Positions 42,679 to 51,893 are shown, counted from the stretch's first letter. The stretch: DNA of 62,858 nucleotides from Kineosporia sp. R_H_3 (GCF_002198675.1 NZ_MWLL01000197.1:1-62858), one strand, 5' to 3'. Made by a program: numbers and translations. The notes: generated by a model from the letters alone, not told the origin.

Positions 42679-43481
42679 CGAGCACTCCTCGGGATGTGGG
42701 GGGTGGCGGTGAGCTGTCGGTGCTGCGGGGCTGCGACGAGCGCGAGCCGTTCCTTGGCTGCTCGTGGCGCAGTGGCCATGGCGGTATGGATGTCGACCGG
42801 GAAGGCCTGGCCGACGACGACGAGTGGGTCGTTGCCCGCCGGGAGATGGCCGGCTGCGCCGTAGCGGGCGGCGCGGCCGTCGGAGCCGGCGGACGCCGCG
42901 AGGCCTGCGGTGGCCTCGTCGACGCCGGCGGTGGCCAGCACGTCGTCCGTGCCGCGCTCGGCCGCGGCCCGGCCTCGTTCGAAGTCCGCGAGTCGGCGTG
43001 CGACCGGGGTGCCGATCGGGTCGAGCCCGTACTCGCCTCTCCAGAGGAACGCTGCGACGTCGAGGCAGTCTTCGGGTGGGAAGCCGGCGGCGCGGGTCGC
43101 GTCGAAGGCGGCCATCGCCTCCGGGTGCAGCTGCCGCAGTCGCTCTTCGACGCGCTCGGTGGTGAGCCTGGCCAACGGGTCTGAGGCGGCGTAGTCGCCT
43201 GCCGCGGACCAGGAGTCGAGCAGCTCGCTCGTCGAGGCCTGCCGTCGCCAGGCGTCGTCGAGTGCTGCGCCGTAGACGATGCGGGCCGACGCGGCCTCGG
43301 CCGCCGCGACAGCGCGGCGGGCGGACGCGTCCTGTTCCGCCGCAGCGTGCGCCGCGCTCTGCCGGTGCGCCCGAAGCCGCGCGGCGGCCTCGGCGACACT
43401 GACGACCATCGCCGCGAGCTGAGCAGCGCGGGCGGCGGCCTCCCCGCCCGGGTCCGGGTGCTGGTCGGAGTGGCCATTCAT
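42675..43481 (-). CDS. Hypothetical mobilization-operon protein
   Basis: 268 residues. The first 95 residues are Ala-rich helix, likely a coiled coil; the middle (RVEERLRQLHPEAMAAFDATRAAGFPPEDCLDVAAFLWRGEYGLDP, seen in parts at about 110-160) is the most conserved-looking portion; the end is Ala/Pro-rich. There is no catalytic motif. Overlaps of 4 bases at both ends place it in the operon with the relaxase. Confidence 0.65.
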   Translation of the reverse strand: MNGHSDQHPDPGGEAAARAAQLAAMVVSVAEAAARLRAHRQSAAHAAAEQDASARRAVAAAEAASARIVYGAALDDAWRRQASTSELLDSWSAAGDYAASDPLARLTTERVEERLRQLHPEAMAAFDATRAAGFPPEDCLDVAAFLWRGEYGLDPIGTPVARRLADFERGRAAAERGTDDVLATAGVDEATAGLAASAGSDGRAARYGAAGHLPAGNDPLVVVGQAFPVDIHTAMATAPRAAKERLALVAAPQHRQLTATPHIPRSAR

Positions 43482-44887
43482 CGCCGGGTCCGCCTCGTGA
43501 CGTAGGTGGCCGCGGCAGGACGCGGCGGGATGCCGGGGCGCAGCGGACGGCCCGCGGTGGTCTGCGGGAGCAACGGCACGTGAGGCGCCGGCGCGAGCGC
43601 GTGCCGAGCACCTCGGGCCTGTCGCGGCGCCACCGGCGTGTGCCCAGGCGCCGGCGAGCCGACGAGCCGCTCGTACGCCTCCGCCCGCGAGACGGTCGCG
43701 CCCCGCAGCACGGCGGCGTGGACCCCGGCCGCCCGCAGCGCCTGCGTGGCACGTGGGACGTCGTCCCAGGATTTCGCCGGCACCCAGACGAGCCCGCCGG
43801 CGTCCGCGATCGGCCGGAGCCAGGCGTGCCCGCGCAGGTGAGCATCGGTCGTCTCGGCGAGTGCGCTGCTCGTGTCTGCGAGTGCCTCGACGAGTCGGCC
43901 GGTCAGCGTCGCGTCGGCGAGCAGCCCGCGCAGGATCGGGCGGCCTGCTTGGAGCTCCTGCCGGAGCAGATGGGCCTGGTGCAGCGGGTACGGGTCGCCG
44001 CCGTCCAGTGACGCCGCTCGCCACCGCCGACCGGTGGCCTGGGTCAGCAGCCCCAGGTGATGTCGGACGGCGCCCTTCAGGTCGGGGTCGACGGTCACTC
44101 CGGTCTGTCGCCAGGACTCCATGACAGCCGCGAAGGTGCGCTGGTGGCCGAGGGTGATGAGCGCGACGCGTTCGGGGCGCAGATGGGTCGCCGAGCGCAG
44201 CAGCGAGGCGAGCTGCTGCTGGGCCCGGATGGCGTGCTCCGCGCTGAGCACTGGGACGACCTCACGCCGCGGTGCGGACTGCGGCTCCGGGCCTGTGGCG
44301 GCCACGGGCCCGGAGTCGGCGAGGACGGCCACCTCGCGGGCCGCCGTCCGCAGCCCGGAGGTGACGGCCTTGGCGAGCTTCTCGGCCTGTCGTGCCCGTC
44401 CGGGCAGCGCGCCGGCGGCTGCCGCGAGCTCGGAGTCGAGTTCGGCGACCACTCCCGCCAAGGCTGCGACGTCCCCGATAGCGGCCCACGCGACGTCCGG
44501 GGCTGTTCTGCCGAGGGTGCCGGTCTGCCACAGGTGGTGCGCCTGTAGCGAGTGCCGGGCGACGTCCTTCCACAGCCGGCCCGCGGGGTTGGGCGAGTTG
44601 ATGGTCAGGACGTCGGACGGCGCGGTGTCCGCCGGGATGGGCTGGTGGGTGCGCAGTGCCCGGTAGAGCGCCTGGACCGGGTGGGCCTCGAGGTCGGCGA
44701 GCCGCGGCTCCAGGAGCGTCGGAGCGATCCCGGTGACGTCGCGGCACATCCGGCGAGCGACGTCGATGACCGTGGCCCTGGCGTAGAGGGCGAGGTCGAG
44801 CTCGGCGTCGGTCAGGGCCGAGGTGCCGTGCAGTGCCAGACGGGCCAGGCCCTGTGCCGCGGCACCGAGCTCGGCCTGGAAGGTCAT
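43478..44887 (-). CDS. Hypothetical mobilization-operon protein, helical
   Basis: 469 residues, mostly helical. Residues about 1-110 are predicted soluble helices. The C-terminal third has a conserved-looking segment (AWLRPIADAGGLVWVPAKSW) and a basic Pro/Arg-rich end. I see no known motif. It may be a relaxosome or replication accessory protein. It overlaps the genes on both sides by 4 bases. Confidence 0.65.
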   Translation of the reverse strand: MTFQAELGAAAQGLARLALHGTSALTDAELDLALYARATVIDVARRMCRDVTGIAPTLLEPRLADLEAHPVQALYRALRTHQPIPADTAPSDVLTINSPNPAGRLWKDVARHSLQAHHLWQTGTLGRTAPDVAWAAIGDVAALAGVVAELDSELAAAAGALPGRARQAEKLAKAVTSGLRTAAREVAVLADSGPVAATGPEPQSAPRREVVPVLSAEHAIRAQQQLASLLRSATHLRPERVALITLGHQRTFAAVMESWRQTGVTVDPDLKGAVRHHLGLLTQATGRRWRAASLDGGDPYPLHQAHLLRQELQAGRPILRGLLADATLTGRLVEALADTSSALAETTDAHLRGHAWLRPIADAGGLVWVPAKSWDDVPRATQALRAAGVHAAVLRGATVSRAEAYERLVGSPAPGHTPVAPRQARGARHALAPAPHVPLLPQTTAGRPLRPGIPPRPAAATYVTRRTRR

Positions 44888-45303
44888 ACGACCACTCCCC
44901 CGCCGCGGCGCAGCACGATCGCTGCGAGCCCGATCCGGGTGAGGTCCCGCACGGACGACACCTCGTCGAGGGCGGTCTCGAGGTGGCCGAGGGCCTGCCG
45001 TCGTGCGGCACGGGCGTCGATCGGCGTCTGGAGCGGCACCGGCGGGTAGGGCGGGGTGACGTCGTCCAGGACGGCGAGTGCCTCTGCGACGGTGAAACGG
45101 TCGGCGTCGATGCAGTCCGCCGGCAGGTCGCTGTCCAGCGCCGCGGCCAGGACGCGGCGGGCTGCGTCGATCGACGGCGGGACGGACGTCATCGGGATCA
45201 GCGGCGTCGGGACGGCGTCCGCGACGGGCCGCGGCCAGGCGGTGGACCCCGGTGCCTCGGGCGGCGGGCAAGTGGCGGCGGCTCGGTAGTGCTGTCCGGT
45301 CAT
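44884..45303 (-). CDS. Hypothetical small protein
   Basis: 139 residues. The front is Pro/Ala-rich; the back has two helices (LGHLETALDEVSSVRDLTRIGLAAIVLRR, in parts). It lies 23 bases after the relaxase gene and overlaps the next gene by 4 bases. No family is recognised. Confidence 0.6.
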   Translation of the reverse strand: MTGQHYRAAATCPPPEAPGSTAWPRPVADAVPTPLIPMTSVPPSIDAARRVLAAALDSDLPADCIDADRFTVAEALAVLDDVTPPYPPVPLQTPIDARAARRQALGHLETALDEVSSVRDLTRIGLAAIVLRRGGGVVV

Positions 45304-45326
45304 GGGGGTTCTCCTCCGTTGTCGGG

Positions 45327-46862
45327 TCAGGGCTGGACTCTGCGTCGGGGCGGCTGGGGGCGGCCCGGCTGAAGGCCGGGTCTGTGGACAGGGCCGCGGA
45401 CAGCCGGGCTGTGGACGAGGCCGCTTGGTGTCGCTGTCGTGGCCGGTCCTCGGCCGCGAGCGGCGGCCCGGGCTGCCACAGAGGCGGCGGCGGGGACGGC
45501 GGCCAACTGGTCGGCCGCGCCGCGGGCTGCCGCCGACTGGGCCGTGCGCTGCTGGACGGCGCGCAGCTCGGCGACCGCGTCGGCCAGGTCGGCGAGGTTG
45601 GCGATCAGGGCAAGGACCTGGGTCGTCTCGTCGCGGGCGGCGCGGCCGGTGAGGGCGACGAGCCGCGCGACGGCGCGCAGCCCGGTCCCAGTCGGCGTCG
45701 CGGCAGGGATCCGGCCATGCAGCTCGCGGGCGGCGCGGTCGTACTGGTCAGCCGCTGCGGTCAGCGGGCCGCCAGTGCGGCCCTCGACGACGCGGGCGGT
45801 GGCGGCCAGCGCGCGGCCGGCGGCGTACGCGATGTCCGACGCGGCGGCCGGGTCGGTCGCGGACAGCCGTCGCACCTCGTGTGCCGCGCCGGCCGCCGCC
45901 GTGGCCGCGTCGCGCCAGACACTGGCACGTTCCTGGCCTGTCAGGCGGACACGTCGTCCGGTGCGCGGTCCGGCCAGACGGCCGGTCGTGTGTCCGAAGG
46001 CATGGCCGCCGTCGTGTCCGACTGCCCAGCGGCGCGCCAGCTTCGGCCACGACAGGTCGGCGGCCAGCCGGCCGCCACCGAACCAGACTGACCGTCCGTC
46101 GCCGGTCCGGTCGCCGGGCAGGGCGACGGAGTAGCCGGTCACGACGTCCGCGTCGTGGTCGCTAAACCGTGGCCGCACGAGCAGCCCGGCGTCGGCCAGC
46201 CGGCTGAGGAACTCGTCGGCCGTCGCGGCGCCGGCGGCCGCCGTCCGGACCTCCCGCTGCAGCGTCACCCGAGCCGGCTCCCGCCGTCCGGACCGGACGG
46301 CCTTCTCGGTCTCGGCGCGCGTCGGACGGTGCGGCGCGGTCCGGTCCCGGGGCGCCGTCCGCGTCAGCCCGAGCTGTGCTTCGGCCGCGCGGCACGCCTC
46401 GCCGACCCGGTAGAAGTCGTTGCTCGTCCGGGCCGGCGCGCTGTCCTGTCGCGCCAGGGTGACGACCAGGTGGATGTGGTCGTCGGCGTGCCGGACAGCC
46501 ACCCAGCGACAGCCGCCATCGTCGCCGTCCGGTGCCAGGCCGGTGCGCGCCACGATGTCGCGCGCCACCACGCGCCACTCCTCGTCGGACAGCCGCCGGT
46601 CGGACGGCGCCGTCCGGACGGCGCAGTGCCACACCGGCCGGTCCGGTGGCCGGACGGCAGCGGACAGCGGCTGCTCGAGCAGCCGCGACAGTGTCCTGAC
46701 GTCGAGCCGTCCGTCGGCGTCCGTGGCCGGCTCGAGGCCGGCCGGGTTGTCGTCCCACGACGCGACCAGGTGCGGTTCGACGTGCTCGTTCGCCTTGCCC
46801 GGTCCGTACAGGTACCGGAGCAGCCCGCCGACCCTGCGGCCGCGCATAACCTTGCCGATCAC
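45327..46862 (-). CDS. MobA/VirD2-type relaxase
   Basis: 511 residues. The N-terminus (MIGKVMRGRRVGGLLRYLYG) is typical of actinobacterial relaxases. The metal-binding histidine triad is in RHADDHIHLV (HADDHIH, 125-131), with the preceding VWHCAVRTAPSDR region. The catalytic Tyr is expected in the first 30 residues (Tyr17 or Tyr19). The C-terminal half is helical and probably binds other relaxosome or channel parts. It nicks oriT and leads the strand into the recipient. The GTG at 46862 overlaps MobC's stop by 4 bases. Confidence 0.87.
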   Translation of the reverse strand: MIGKVMRGRRVGGLLRYLYGPGKANEHVEPHLVASWDDNPAGLEPATDADGRLDVRTLSRLLEQPLSAAVRPPDRPVWHCAVRTAPSDRRLSDEEWRVVARDIVARTGLAPDGDDGGCRWVAVRHADDHIHLVVTLARQDSAPARTSNDFYRVGEACRAAEAQLGLTRTAPRDRTAPHRPTRAETEKAVRSGRREPARVTLQREVRTAAAGAATADEFLSRLADAGLLVRPRFSDHDADVVTGYSVALPGDRTGDGRSVWFGGGRLAADLSWPKLARRWAVGHDGGHAFGHTTGRLAGPRTGRRVRLTGQERASVWRDAATAAAGAAHEVRRLSATDPAAASDIAYAAGRALAATARVVEGRTGGPLTAAADQYDRAARELHGRIPAATPTGTGLRAVARLVALTGRAARDETTQVLALIANLADLADAVAELRAVQQRTAQSAAARGAADQLAAVPAAASVAARAAARGRGPATTATPSGLVHSPAVRGPVHRPGLQPGRPQPPRRRVQP

Positions 46863-47272
46863 CGCAGCCTCCGCGCCAAGCTCGTGGCGGCCTCGTCGAG
46901 CTCGGCCACCGCGTTGGCCGCCAGCGCAACAGCGCGGACCAGCGCGTCGGGCGCCTGGCCGGTCGTGTGAAGCGCCCGGACAGCCTGGTTGACGTTGCTG
47001 CCGAACCGGCGCACCTGCGCGCGGGCCGCCATCACCTCAGTGAGGGCCTCACGCCAGGGCTCACTGGCCGGCGGCTGAGTGCCACGGGCCGCAGCAAGCG
47101 CAGCGTCGGCTGCGAAGCCGGACGGCGTCAGCCCGGCCCGGCGCGCGGCCGCGGCGATGTCAGCGAGCTCCGCCTCGCTGTAGCGCAGCTTCATCTGCCG
47201 AGGGCGACCCGGCTGATGGTGCACACGGTCCCGACCGCAGCGGCGACGGGCCGGCAGCGGCTGCGCGGTCAT
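46859..47272 (-). CDS. mobC: MobC-like relaxosome accessory protein
   Basis: 137 residues. A ribbon-helix-helix front (KLRYSEAELADIAAAARRAGLTPSGFAADAAL, in parts at about 28-60) is followed by the MobC signature (VRRFGSNVNQAVRALHTTGQ, about 90-109). It helps the relaxase at oriT. The ATG at 47272 is preferred because it precedes the conserved DNA-binding part; longer versions add low-complexity sequence. It is the first gene of the leftward mobilization operon, just beside the hairpin-rich region. Confidence 0.85.
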   Translation of the reverse strand: MTAQPLPARRRCGRDRVHHQPGRPRQMKLRYSEAELADIAAAARRAGLTPSGFAADAALAAARGTQPPASEPWREALTEVMAARAQVRRFGSNVNQAVRALHTTGQAPDALVRAVALAANAVAELDEAATSLARRLR

Positions 47273-47649
47273 CGCGCTCCCCCACAGGCCGCCGCCGCAG
47301 CGGCTGCCTGCCGACCGCGCCCGGTCGGCCGCGTCTGGGGACCAGACGCATATCTTGCTCCCGCAGCCCAGCTTTGCCCCGAGGGCTCGCATCCGATGCG
47401 CGAGGTGCGCGCCTTCTGGCGCGCGGGCGAGCCGGGAGGGACGCAGGGGTCCGCGCTCACCCGAGGGCCACGGCGGATGCTGGAGCTGCTCACGGTTCGA
47501 CGCTATGCAGGTGGTCACCAGAACCGTTGGTAGGCAACGATTCCTGTTGTGGTGTGTTCTCGCCGGGCACACACAAGCCAACCGTGTTCGTCCGCCGGGG
47601 CTCCGTCACGTGTCAGGAAGTTCTTGGCCGGACGGTGCGTGTCTGAACA
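47273..47649. other. Candidate oriT region, gene-free
   Basis: No convincing gene is present. The part from 47480 on is less GC-rich than its surroundings and has two inverted repeats: CGTTG-N5-CAACG at 47525-47539, and TTGTGGTGTG/CACACACAA arms at 47547-47556 and 47568-47576. The place directly upstream of mobC and the relaxase is where oriT normally lies. The nick site cannot be set by reading. Confidence 0.5.
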
Positions 47650-47688
47650 CGACAGAGCCGCCGGACCCTAGGTCCGGCGGCTCTGTCG
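47650..47688 (-). terminator. Perfect 18-bp terminator hairpin after the ParB gene
   Basis: Arms 47650-47667 and 47671-47688 pair fully around the loop CTA. It begins 12 bases past the ParB stop. It likely insulates the oriT region from the ParB transcript. Confidence 0.8.
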
Positions 47689-47699
47689 TCAACACTCGG

Positions 47700-49379
47700 T
47701 CAGGTGAGGCGGGCGCGCTCCTCGACCTGGCTGAGGGTGTACCCGTTGCCGGCGAGGAAGGTCAGGTAGCGTGTGGATGTGGCGCGCGGGTTGCGCCAGG
47801 CGGTGCGGTCCATGGCCGCCTCGTATCCGGCGAGCACCTGCGCGAGCGCGATCACCGTCGCGCGCGGCTCGGCCGCCTGACCCGCCGCTTCGACCAGGCC
47901 GCCATGTCGGCCGTAAGCGGTGGTCGCCGGCAGCGCGAGCAGGTCGGCCGCGAGGTGGTTGGCCTTGGAGTCAGCGACTAGCGCCACGTCCTGGGCGAGA
48001 GCGACGGCGACGAACGCCGCAGTGCCCTTCGGAGGGGTCTTCCTCGCGAGGAACCCTCGCAGCCAGTCACGCCGGACAATCTCTGCGCTGTCCCACGCCT
48101 TGTTCGACTCGATGACGTCCCGGCGCTCGGCGCGGGCGGCCTCGCGCTGCTCGTCGGTCATCTCGGCAGTCGTCGGCTTGCTGCTGTTGATCGTCCCGTA
48201 CAGCGGGTGGTGGCCGTTGCCGGTCGGGTCGGTGCAGACGTAGACCGGCGTCCACTCCCAGCGGCCGTCGTCCGAGTCGTCGTCGTCCGAGTCGTCATCG
48301 GAGTCGCCATCCGAGTCTCCGTCCACGTCAGCGATCTCGACCTCACTATCCTCCCCGGCCGAGTCGCTCTCCTCACCTAAGTCGCCCTCGACAGCGCTGA
48401 CCCGGGTTCCGGCGGCGGGCCGGTCGGTGTGGACCCATGTCTCAGTGAGGTACGCGGCGTGGCCGGGGCAGTCGGCGTGGGACTCCACGGTGAGCGCCGG
48501 CCTCGTCGCCCGGTCTGTGTCCGGGGTGTCGGGCACATCGGTGAGGTTGCCGAGCCGGGTGGCCTTGGTGCCGTACTCAGGTCGGTCGATGACCTGGACC
48601 CCGGCGGTACGGAGTACGTCAGCAGCGGCGTCGCGGGCGCGGCGCTCGCTGCGGGTGTCACGAAGACGCTGCGCGACGTGGTCGAACTGCCCGGTCCTGG
48701 CGGCGGCGACGAGAGCCTTGACCGCGTCGGTGTCGTCGGACATCTCCGCGACGACGCTCGCCTGCAGCAGGTCGAGGAAGTCGTACCGCACGGTCGCGGC
48801 AGCCGCGAGATCGTCCTTGGCGACGATCAGGGCGGCGTCGACGTCACGACGAGCAAGCCTCGTCCGCTTGGCGATCTGCGCGGGCGTCACCCCGAACGCC
48901 GCGAGCTGGGAGACCACCCCGACACGCTCGGCAGTCGTCAGCCCCGCCCGGTGCTCGTTCTCGGCCCACTGCCCCAGCAGCCTGGCGACCTGCCCAGCCG
49001 CGTCGTCCTCGCCGGCCTCGTCCCCGGCGACAACGACGGGGATCGTGGGCAAGGAGTTCTGGACGGCAGCCAAAGTTCGCCGGTGCCCGAACCTCACTCG
49101 CAACTGCCCCTCGGCGGTCCGGACGGCGACGACCGGCACCAGCACGCCGAGGTCACGGACAGACGCGACGAAGTCGGCGTCGAGGCGGGCTTCGAGCCGG
49201 ACGTTCACATCGACGAGCAGCGTGGCCGGATCGACCATCTCGACCCGCACGATCGAAACCTCGCTGGCGCCAGACGGGACATCACTATCGATAGCGGCGT
49301 CGGCGGGAGCGACCGTATCCGACGCGGCTGCCGCCGATGCACGGCGAGAGGTCCGGGCAGTGGTGCGCTTGGTGACCAT
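47700..49379 (-). CDS. ParB-like protein with acidic insert
   Basis: 559 residues. The ParB N-terminal domain is at about 45-110 (MVDPATLLVDVNVRLEARLD; RFGHRRTLAAVQ, carrying the GxRR-like nuclease/CTPase motif). An HTH follows (FGVTPAQIAKRTRLARRDVDAAL, about 168-190). The centre has a very acidic Asp/Ser stretch (about 385-425), unusual for ParB, and the C-terminal end is helical (VEERARL). It may partition or help replicate the excised circle, or regulate transfer. No ParA gene is adjacent. The ATG at 49379 is the first before the domain. Confidence 0.82.
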   Translation of the reverse strand: MVTKRTTARTSRRASAAAASDTVAPADAAIDSDVPSGASEVSIVRVEMVDPATLLVDVNVRLEARLDADFVASVRDLGVLVPVVAVRTAEGQLRVRFGHRRTLAAVQNSLPTIPVVVAGDEAGEDDAAGQVARLLGQWAENEHRAGLTTAERVGVVSQLAAFGVTPAQIAKRTRLARRDVDAALIVAKDDLAAAATVRYDFLDLLQASVVAEMSDDTDAVKALVAAARTGQFDHVAQRLRDTRSERRARDAAADVLRTAGVQVIDRPEYGTKATRLGNLTDVPDTPDTDRATRPALTVESHADCPGHAAYLTETWVHTDRPAAGTRVSAVEGDLGEESDSAGEDSEVEIADVDGDSDGDSDDDSDDDDSDDGRWEWTPVYVCTDPTGNGHHPLYGTINSSKPTTAEMTDEQREAARAERRDVIESNKAWDSAEIVRRDWLRGFLARKTPPKGTAAFVAVALAQDVALVADSKANHLAADLLALPATTAYGRHGGLVEAAGQAAEPRATVIALAQVLAGYEAAMDRTAWRNPRATSTRYLTFLAGNGYTLSQVEERARLT

Positions 49380-49670
49380 GACGAGAACCTGCTTCCCGCC
49401 CGGTGGTGAGCCGCCAGCGCCGTGGGCTGGCTGATCTCGCTCCCTCCGGGCAGGGCTGTCAGCGCGTGGGTGCGGCCGGAGTGCAAGGGCTCGCCGAAGG
49501 CGACCGAGCGCAGCGAGGCTCGGCCCTTGCGCGGAGCGCCGTGACCAGGCGCAGACTGGCATGGCCGGAGGGAGCGACAACGACAAGCACTGCGCCGGCG
49601 CAGCCGGCTCCGCCTGCCGTTGGCTCTGAACCCACCCGTTCGGATGCCCGTGGTTCGACAGCGGCTGAGG

Positions 49671-50075
49671 TCAGGCCTCCGCGGTGAGGTAGGTGGCTGG
49701 GACGAGCGCAACGACCAGCTCGACCTGCGGACCTGGCACGAACGCGACTCTCCCGGCCCAGCCACCAGAGGCGTCGTTCTCGTCGCGGACCCAGGCCAGG
49801 AGCAGCGCAGGCCATCGGCCCGGCCAGCGCGGGTCCTCGTCGATCCAGCAGTGCTTGGCGACCGGCTTCGCGGCTGGCTTGGCCCCCCGCGCGATGCGCA
49901 ACCGGCGCTGCTGCTCCAGGAAGTGGCTTCCACCCAGGTCGCGCCGGCTGCCAGACGTGGGCACGGGCGCCTGACGAGCAGGCGCCGCGGTGGGGTCGCC
50001 GGACAGGAACGCCGGCCGACCGGCGTCGATAGCACGGTTCTCAGCCACCGTCCCAGGATGCCATGCTTCGAACAT
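49671..50075 (-). CDS. Hypothetical protein typical of actinobacterial elements
   Basis: 134 residues. The conserved part is the C-terminus (HCWIDEDPRWPGRWPALLLAW, in parts, then GRVAFV and LVPATYLTAE), a beta-rich pattern that I know from short proteins next to relaxase and ParB genes in actinomycete plasmids. The middle (FLEQQRRLRIARG) is basic. The function is unknown. It is divergent from the nuclease-like gene at 50211. Confidence 0.65.
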   Translation of the reverse strand: MFEAWHPGTVAENRAIDAGRPAFLSGDPTAAPARQAPVPTSGSRRDLGGSHFLEQQRRLRIARGAKPAAKPVAKHCWIDEDPRWPGRWPALLLAWVRDENDASGGWAGRVAFVPGPQVELVVALVPATYLTAEA

Positions 50076-50168
50076 ACGTACGAGTATCCGGTGTCGACGG
50101 GCGGCCGCTCTTCCACGTTCAGACCCCGGGACGCGACGAGAATCTCGGACATTCCCCACTTCACGGTA

Positions 50169-50191
50169 GTCACTCGATAACGTCAAGTGAC
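50169..50191. promoter_or_regulatory. Inverted repeat in a divergent promoter
   Basis: GTCACT-N11-AGTGAC (50169-50174 and 50186-50191) lies 20 bases before the start of the gene at 50211 and 93 bases before the divergent gene. A regulator site is plausible. Confidence 0.4.
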
Positions 50192-50210
50192 GATCGTCTA
50201 GGGGGTAGTC

Positions 50211-51893
50211 GTGGCCGAAGAGTCCTGGAACGCCGCTCGCCTGATCCCGACGTCCGGGATCAACGGCGCCGAGGAGCAAGAGCGACGCGCCACGTCCGCG
50301 CTGCTTGCGGTGCTGTCCGCGGTGAAGGAGTTCGGCCGGGCCATCGTGGCGCCGCTCGGGGCACCGGCCGGCACGGTCGAGACGTACATCGAGGTGCCGT
50401 TCACCCTCGGCGACAAGCGCCTCTACCCGGACGGACTGGTCCGTGTCAGCCGGGGTCAGCGGTCCTGGACCGCGCTCGTCGAGGTGAAGACCGGCACCAA
50501 CACCCTCGCCGCCGAGCAGCTGGAGAACTACCTCGACATCGCCCGCGAGCAGGGCTACGACGCCGTCATCACCATCTCCAACGAGGTCCCCGCCGTCCGC
50601 GGGCAACACCCGACGATCGTCGACCGTCGCAAGCTCCGGAAGGTCGCACTGCACCACCTGCCCTGGGTCGAGGTCCTCGCCGAGGCCGTCATGCAGAAGG
50701 AGTTCCGCGGCGTCGCCGACCCCGACCAGGCCTGGATCCTCGGCGAGCTGATCCGCTACCTCGAGCACCCCCGCTCCGGCGCCATGTCCTTCGAAGACAT
50801 GGGCGCCTCCTGGGTCCCCGTCCGAGAAGCCGTCCACGCCGGCACCCTGCGCGCCGGAGACAAGGGCATCCAGGACGTCGCCTCCAAGTTCGACGCGCTC
50901 CTGCGCTACGCCGGGCTACGGCTCGGGCAACGCCTCGGCGCCGACGTCCAGCCGGCTCTGACCCGCAAGGAGCTCGCTGACCCTGCTCTGCGCAGCCAGG
51001 CCCTGGTCCAGACCCTGTCCGCCCACGGCACCCTCGCCGGCGGGATCCGGATCCCCGGAGCCACGGCGACCATCACCATCACCGCCGACCTGCGCGCCAA
51101 CCAGATCCACTGCTCCTGCGAGCTCGACGCCCCCAAGCAAGGCCGCCCCAAGACCCGCGTGACCTGGCTGCTGCGCCAGCTCGAGAAGGCCACCGACACC
51201 CTGCGCGTCGAAGCGTTCACCATGCACTCCCGCGGCCCCGGCACCGCCGAGCTCCTACGCACCGTCCGCGACAACCCAGACCTGCTCATCACCGACCCCA
51301 CCCGCGAACTACGCGCGTTCCGGCTCACCCAGATCACCCCGCTCGGCGCCAAACGCGGCACCGGACGCGGCGCCTTCATCGACTCCGTCATCGACGGCGT
51401 CGACACCTTCTACGAGGAGGTCGTCCAGCACCTGCGCTCCTGGACCGCGCCCCCACCACGGCTGCGCGACGACCCCGAGACCGACGACGCAGGCGTGCGC
51501 ACTGCCCTGATCTCGGCCGGCCTCTCGTCCCAGGACGACCCCGAACCCGCCGGGCACGAGGCGCCGGCCGTCGCGCCGTCGCGGGAGGCATCCGCCGAGC
51601 CCGCGAGCCGGGCTGCGCACGACGACGACATCGAACTCACGGGTTCCGAAGAACCCACAGGGTCCGACGCGTGGAGTGACGTCGAGCGCACTGAGTCCGA
51701 GGACCCCGGCGGCGCCCACGAACCTGCGGCCGCCCTCGCGCCTGCCGCCCGCGAACCGGTGCCTGCAGGCATCGACCGTGCAACAGCATCGAGCCATCCC
51801 ATGCCCAGGCGAACGGCGTCCGACGCGGCGGCCTGGTCGTCTTACGCGCCGGCGCCGGCGGTGGTCCGTCCACTGCCCAGTGCCTTCACCTGA
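50211..51893 (+). CDS. PD-(D/E)xK-type protein with long acidic tail
   Basis: 560 residues. The N-terminal domain (about 20-180) has YPDG (Asp74) and LVEVKTGTN (Glu91-x-Lys93), the pattern of the PD-(D/E)xK nuclease fold, with ENYLDIAREQGYDAVITI (about 105-122) as the following helix-strand. Residues 220-420 form a second unknown domain. The last 130 residues are acidic, then Pro/Ala-rich. I know similar proteins as hypothetical or stress-response proteins of actinomycetes. It could be a DNA endonuclease, defence or housekeeping. The GTG at 50211 follows AGGGGG. Confidence 0.6.
   Translation: MAEESWNAARLIPTSGINGAEEQERRATSALLAVLSAVKEFGRAIVAPLGAPAGTVETYIEVPFTLGDKRLYPDGLVRVSRGQRSWTALVEVKTGTNTLAAEQLENYLDIAREQGYDAVITISNEVPAVRGQHPTIVDRRKLRKVALHHLPWVEVLAEAVMQKEFRGVADPDQAWILGELIRYLEHPRSGAMSFEDMGASWVPVREAVHAGTLRAGDKGIQDVASKFDALLRYAGLRLGQRLGADVQPALTRKELADPALRSQALVQTLSAHGTLAGGIRIPGATATITITADLRANQIHCSCELDAPKQGRPKTRVTWLLRQLEKATDTLRVEAFTMHSRGPGTAELLRTVRDNPDLLITDPTRELRAFRLTQITPLGAKRGTGRGAFIDSVIDGVDTFYEEVVQHLRSWTAPPPRLRDDPETDDAGVRTALISAGLSSQDDPEPAGHEAPAVAPSREASAEPASRAAHDDDIELTGSEEPTGSDAWSDVERTESEDPGGAHEPAAALAPAAREPVPAGIDRATASSHPMPRRTASDAAAWSSYAPAPAVVRPLPSAFT

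Noticed and set aside
41294-42712. Open frame of 472 codons on the plus strand
   Set aside because: It is antisense to the ArdC-primase gene, whose motifs are real.
49381-49670. Possible gene between the ParB gene and the hypothetical gene at 49671
   Set aside because: No frame has a good start, protein-like composition or a ribosome site; left as intergenic.
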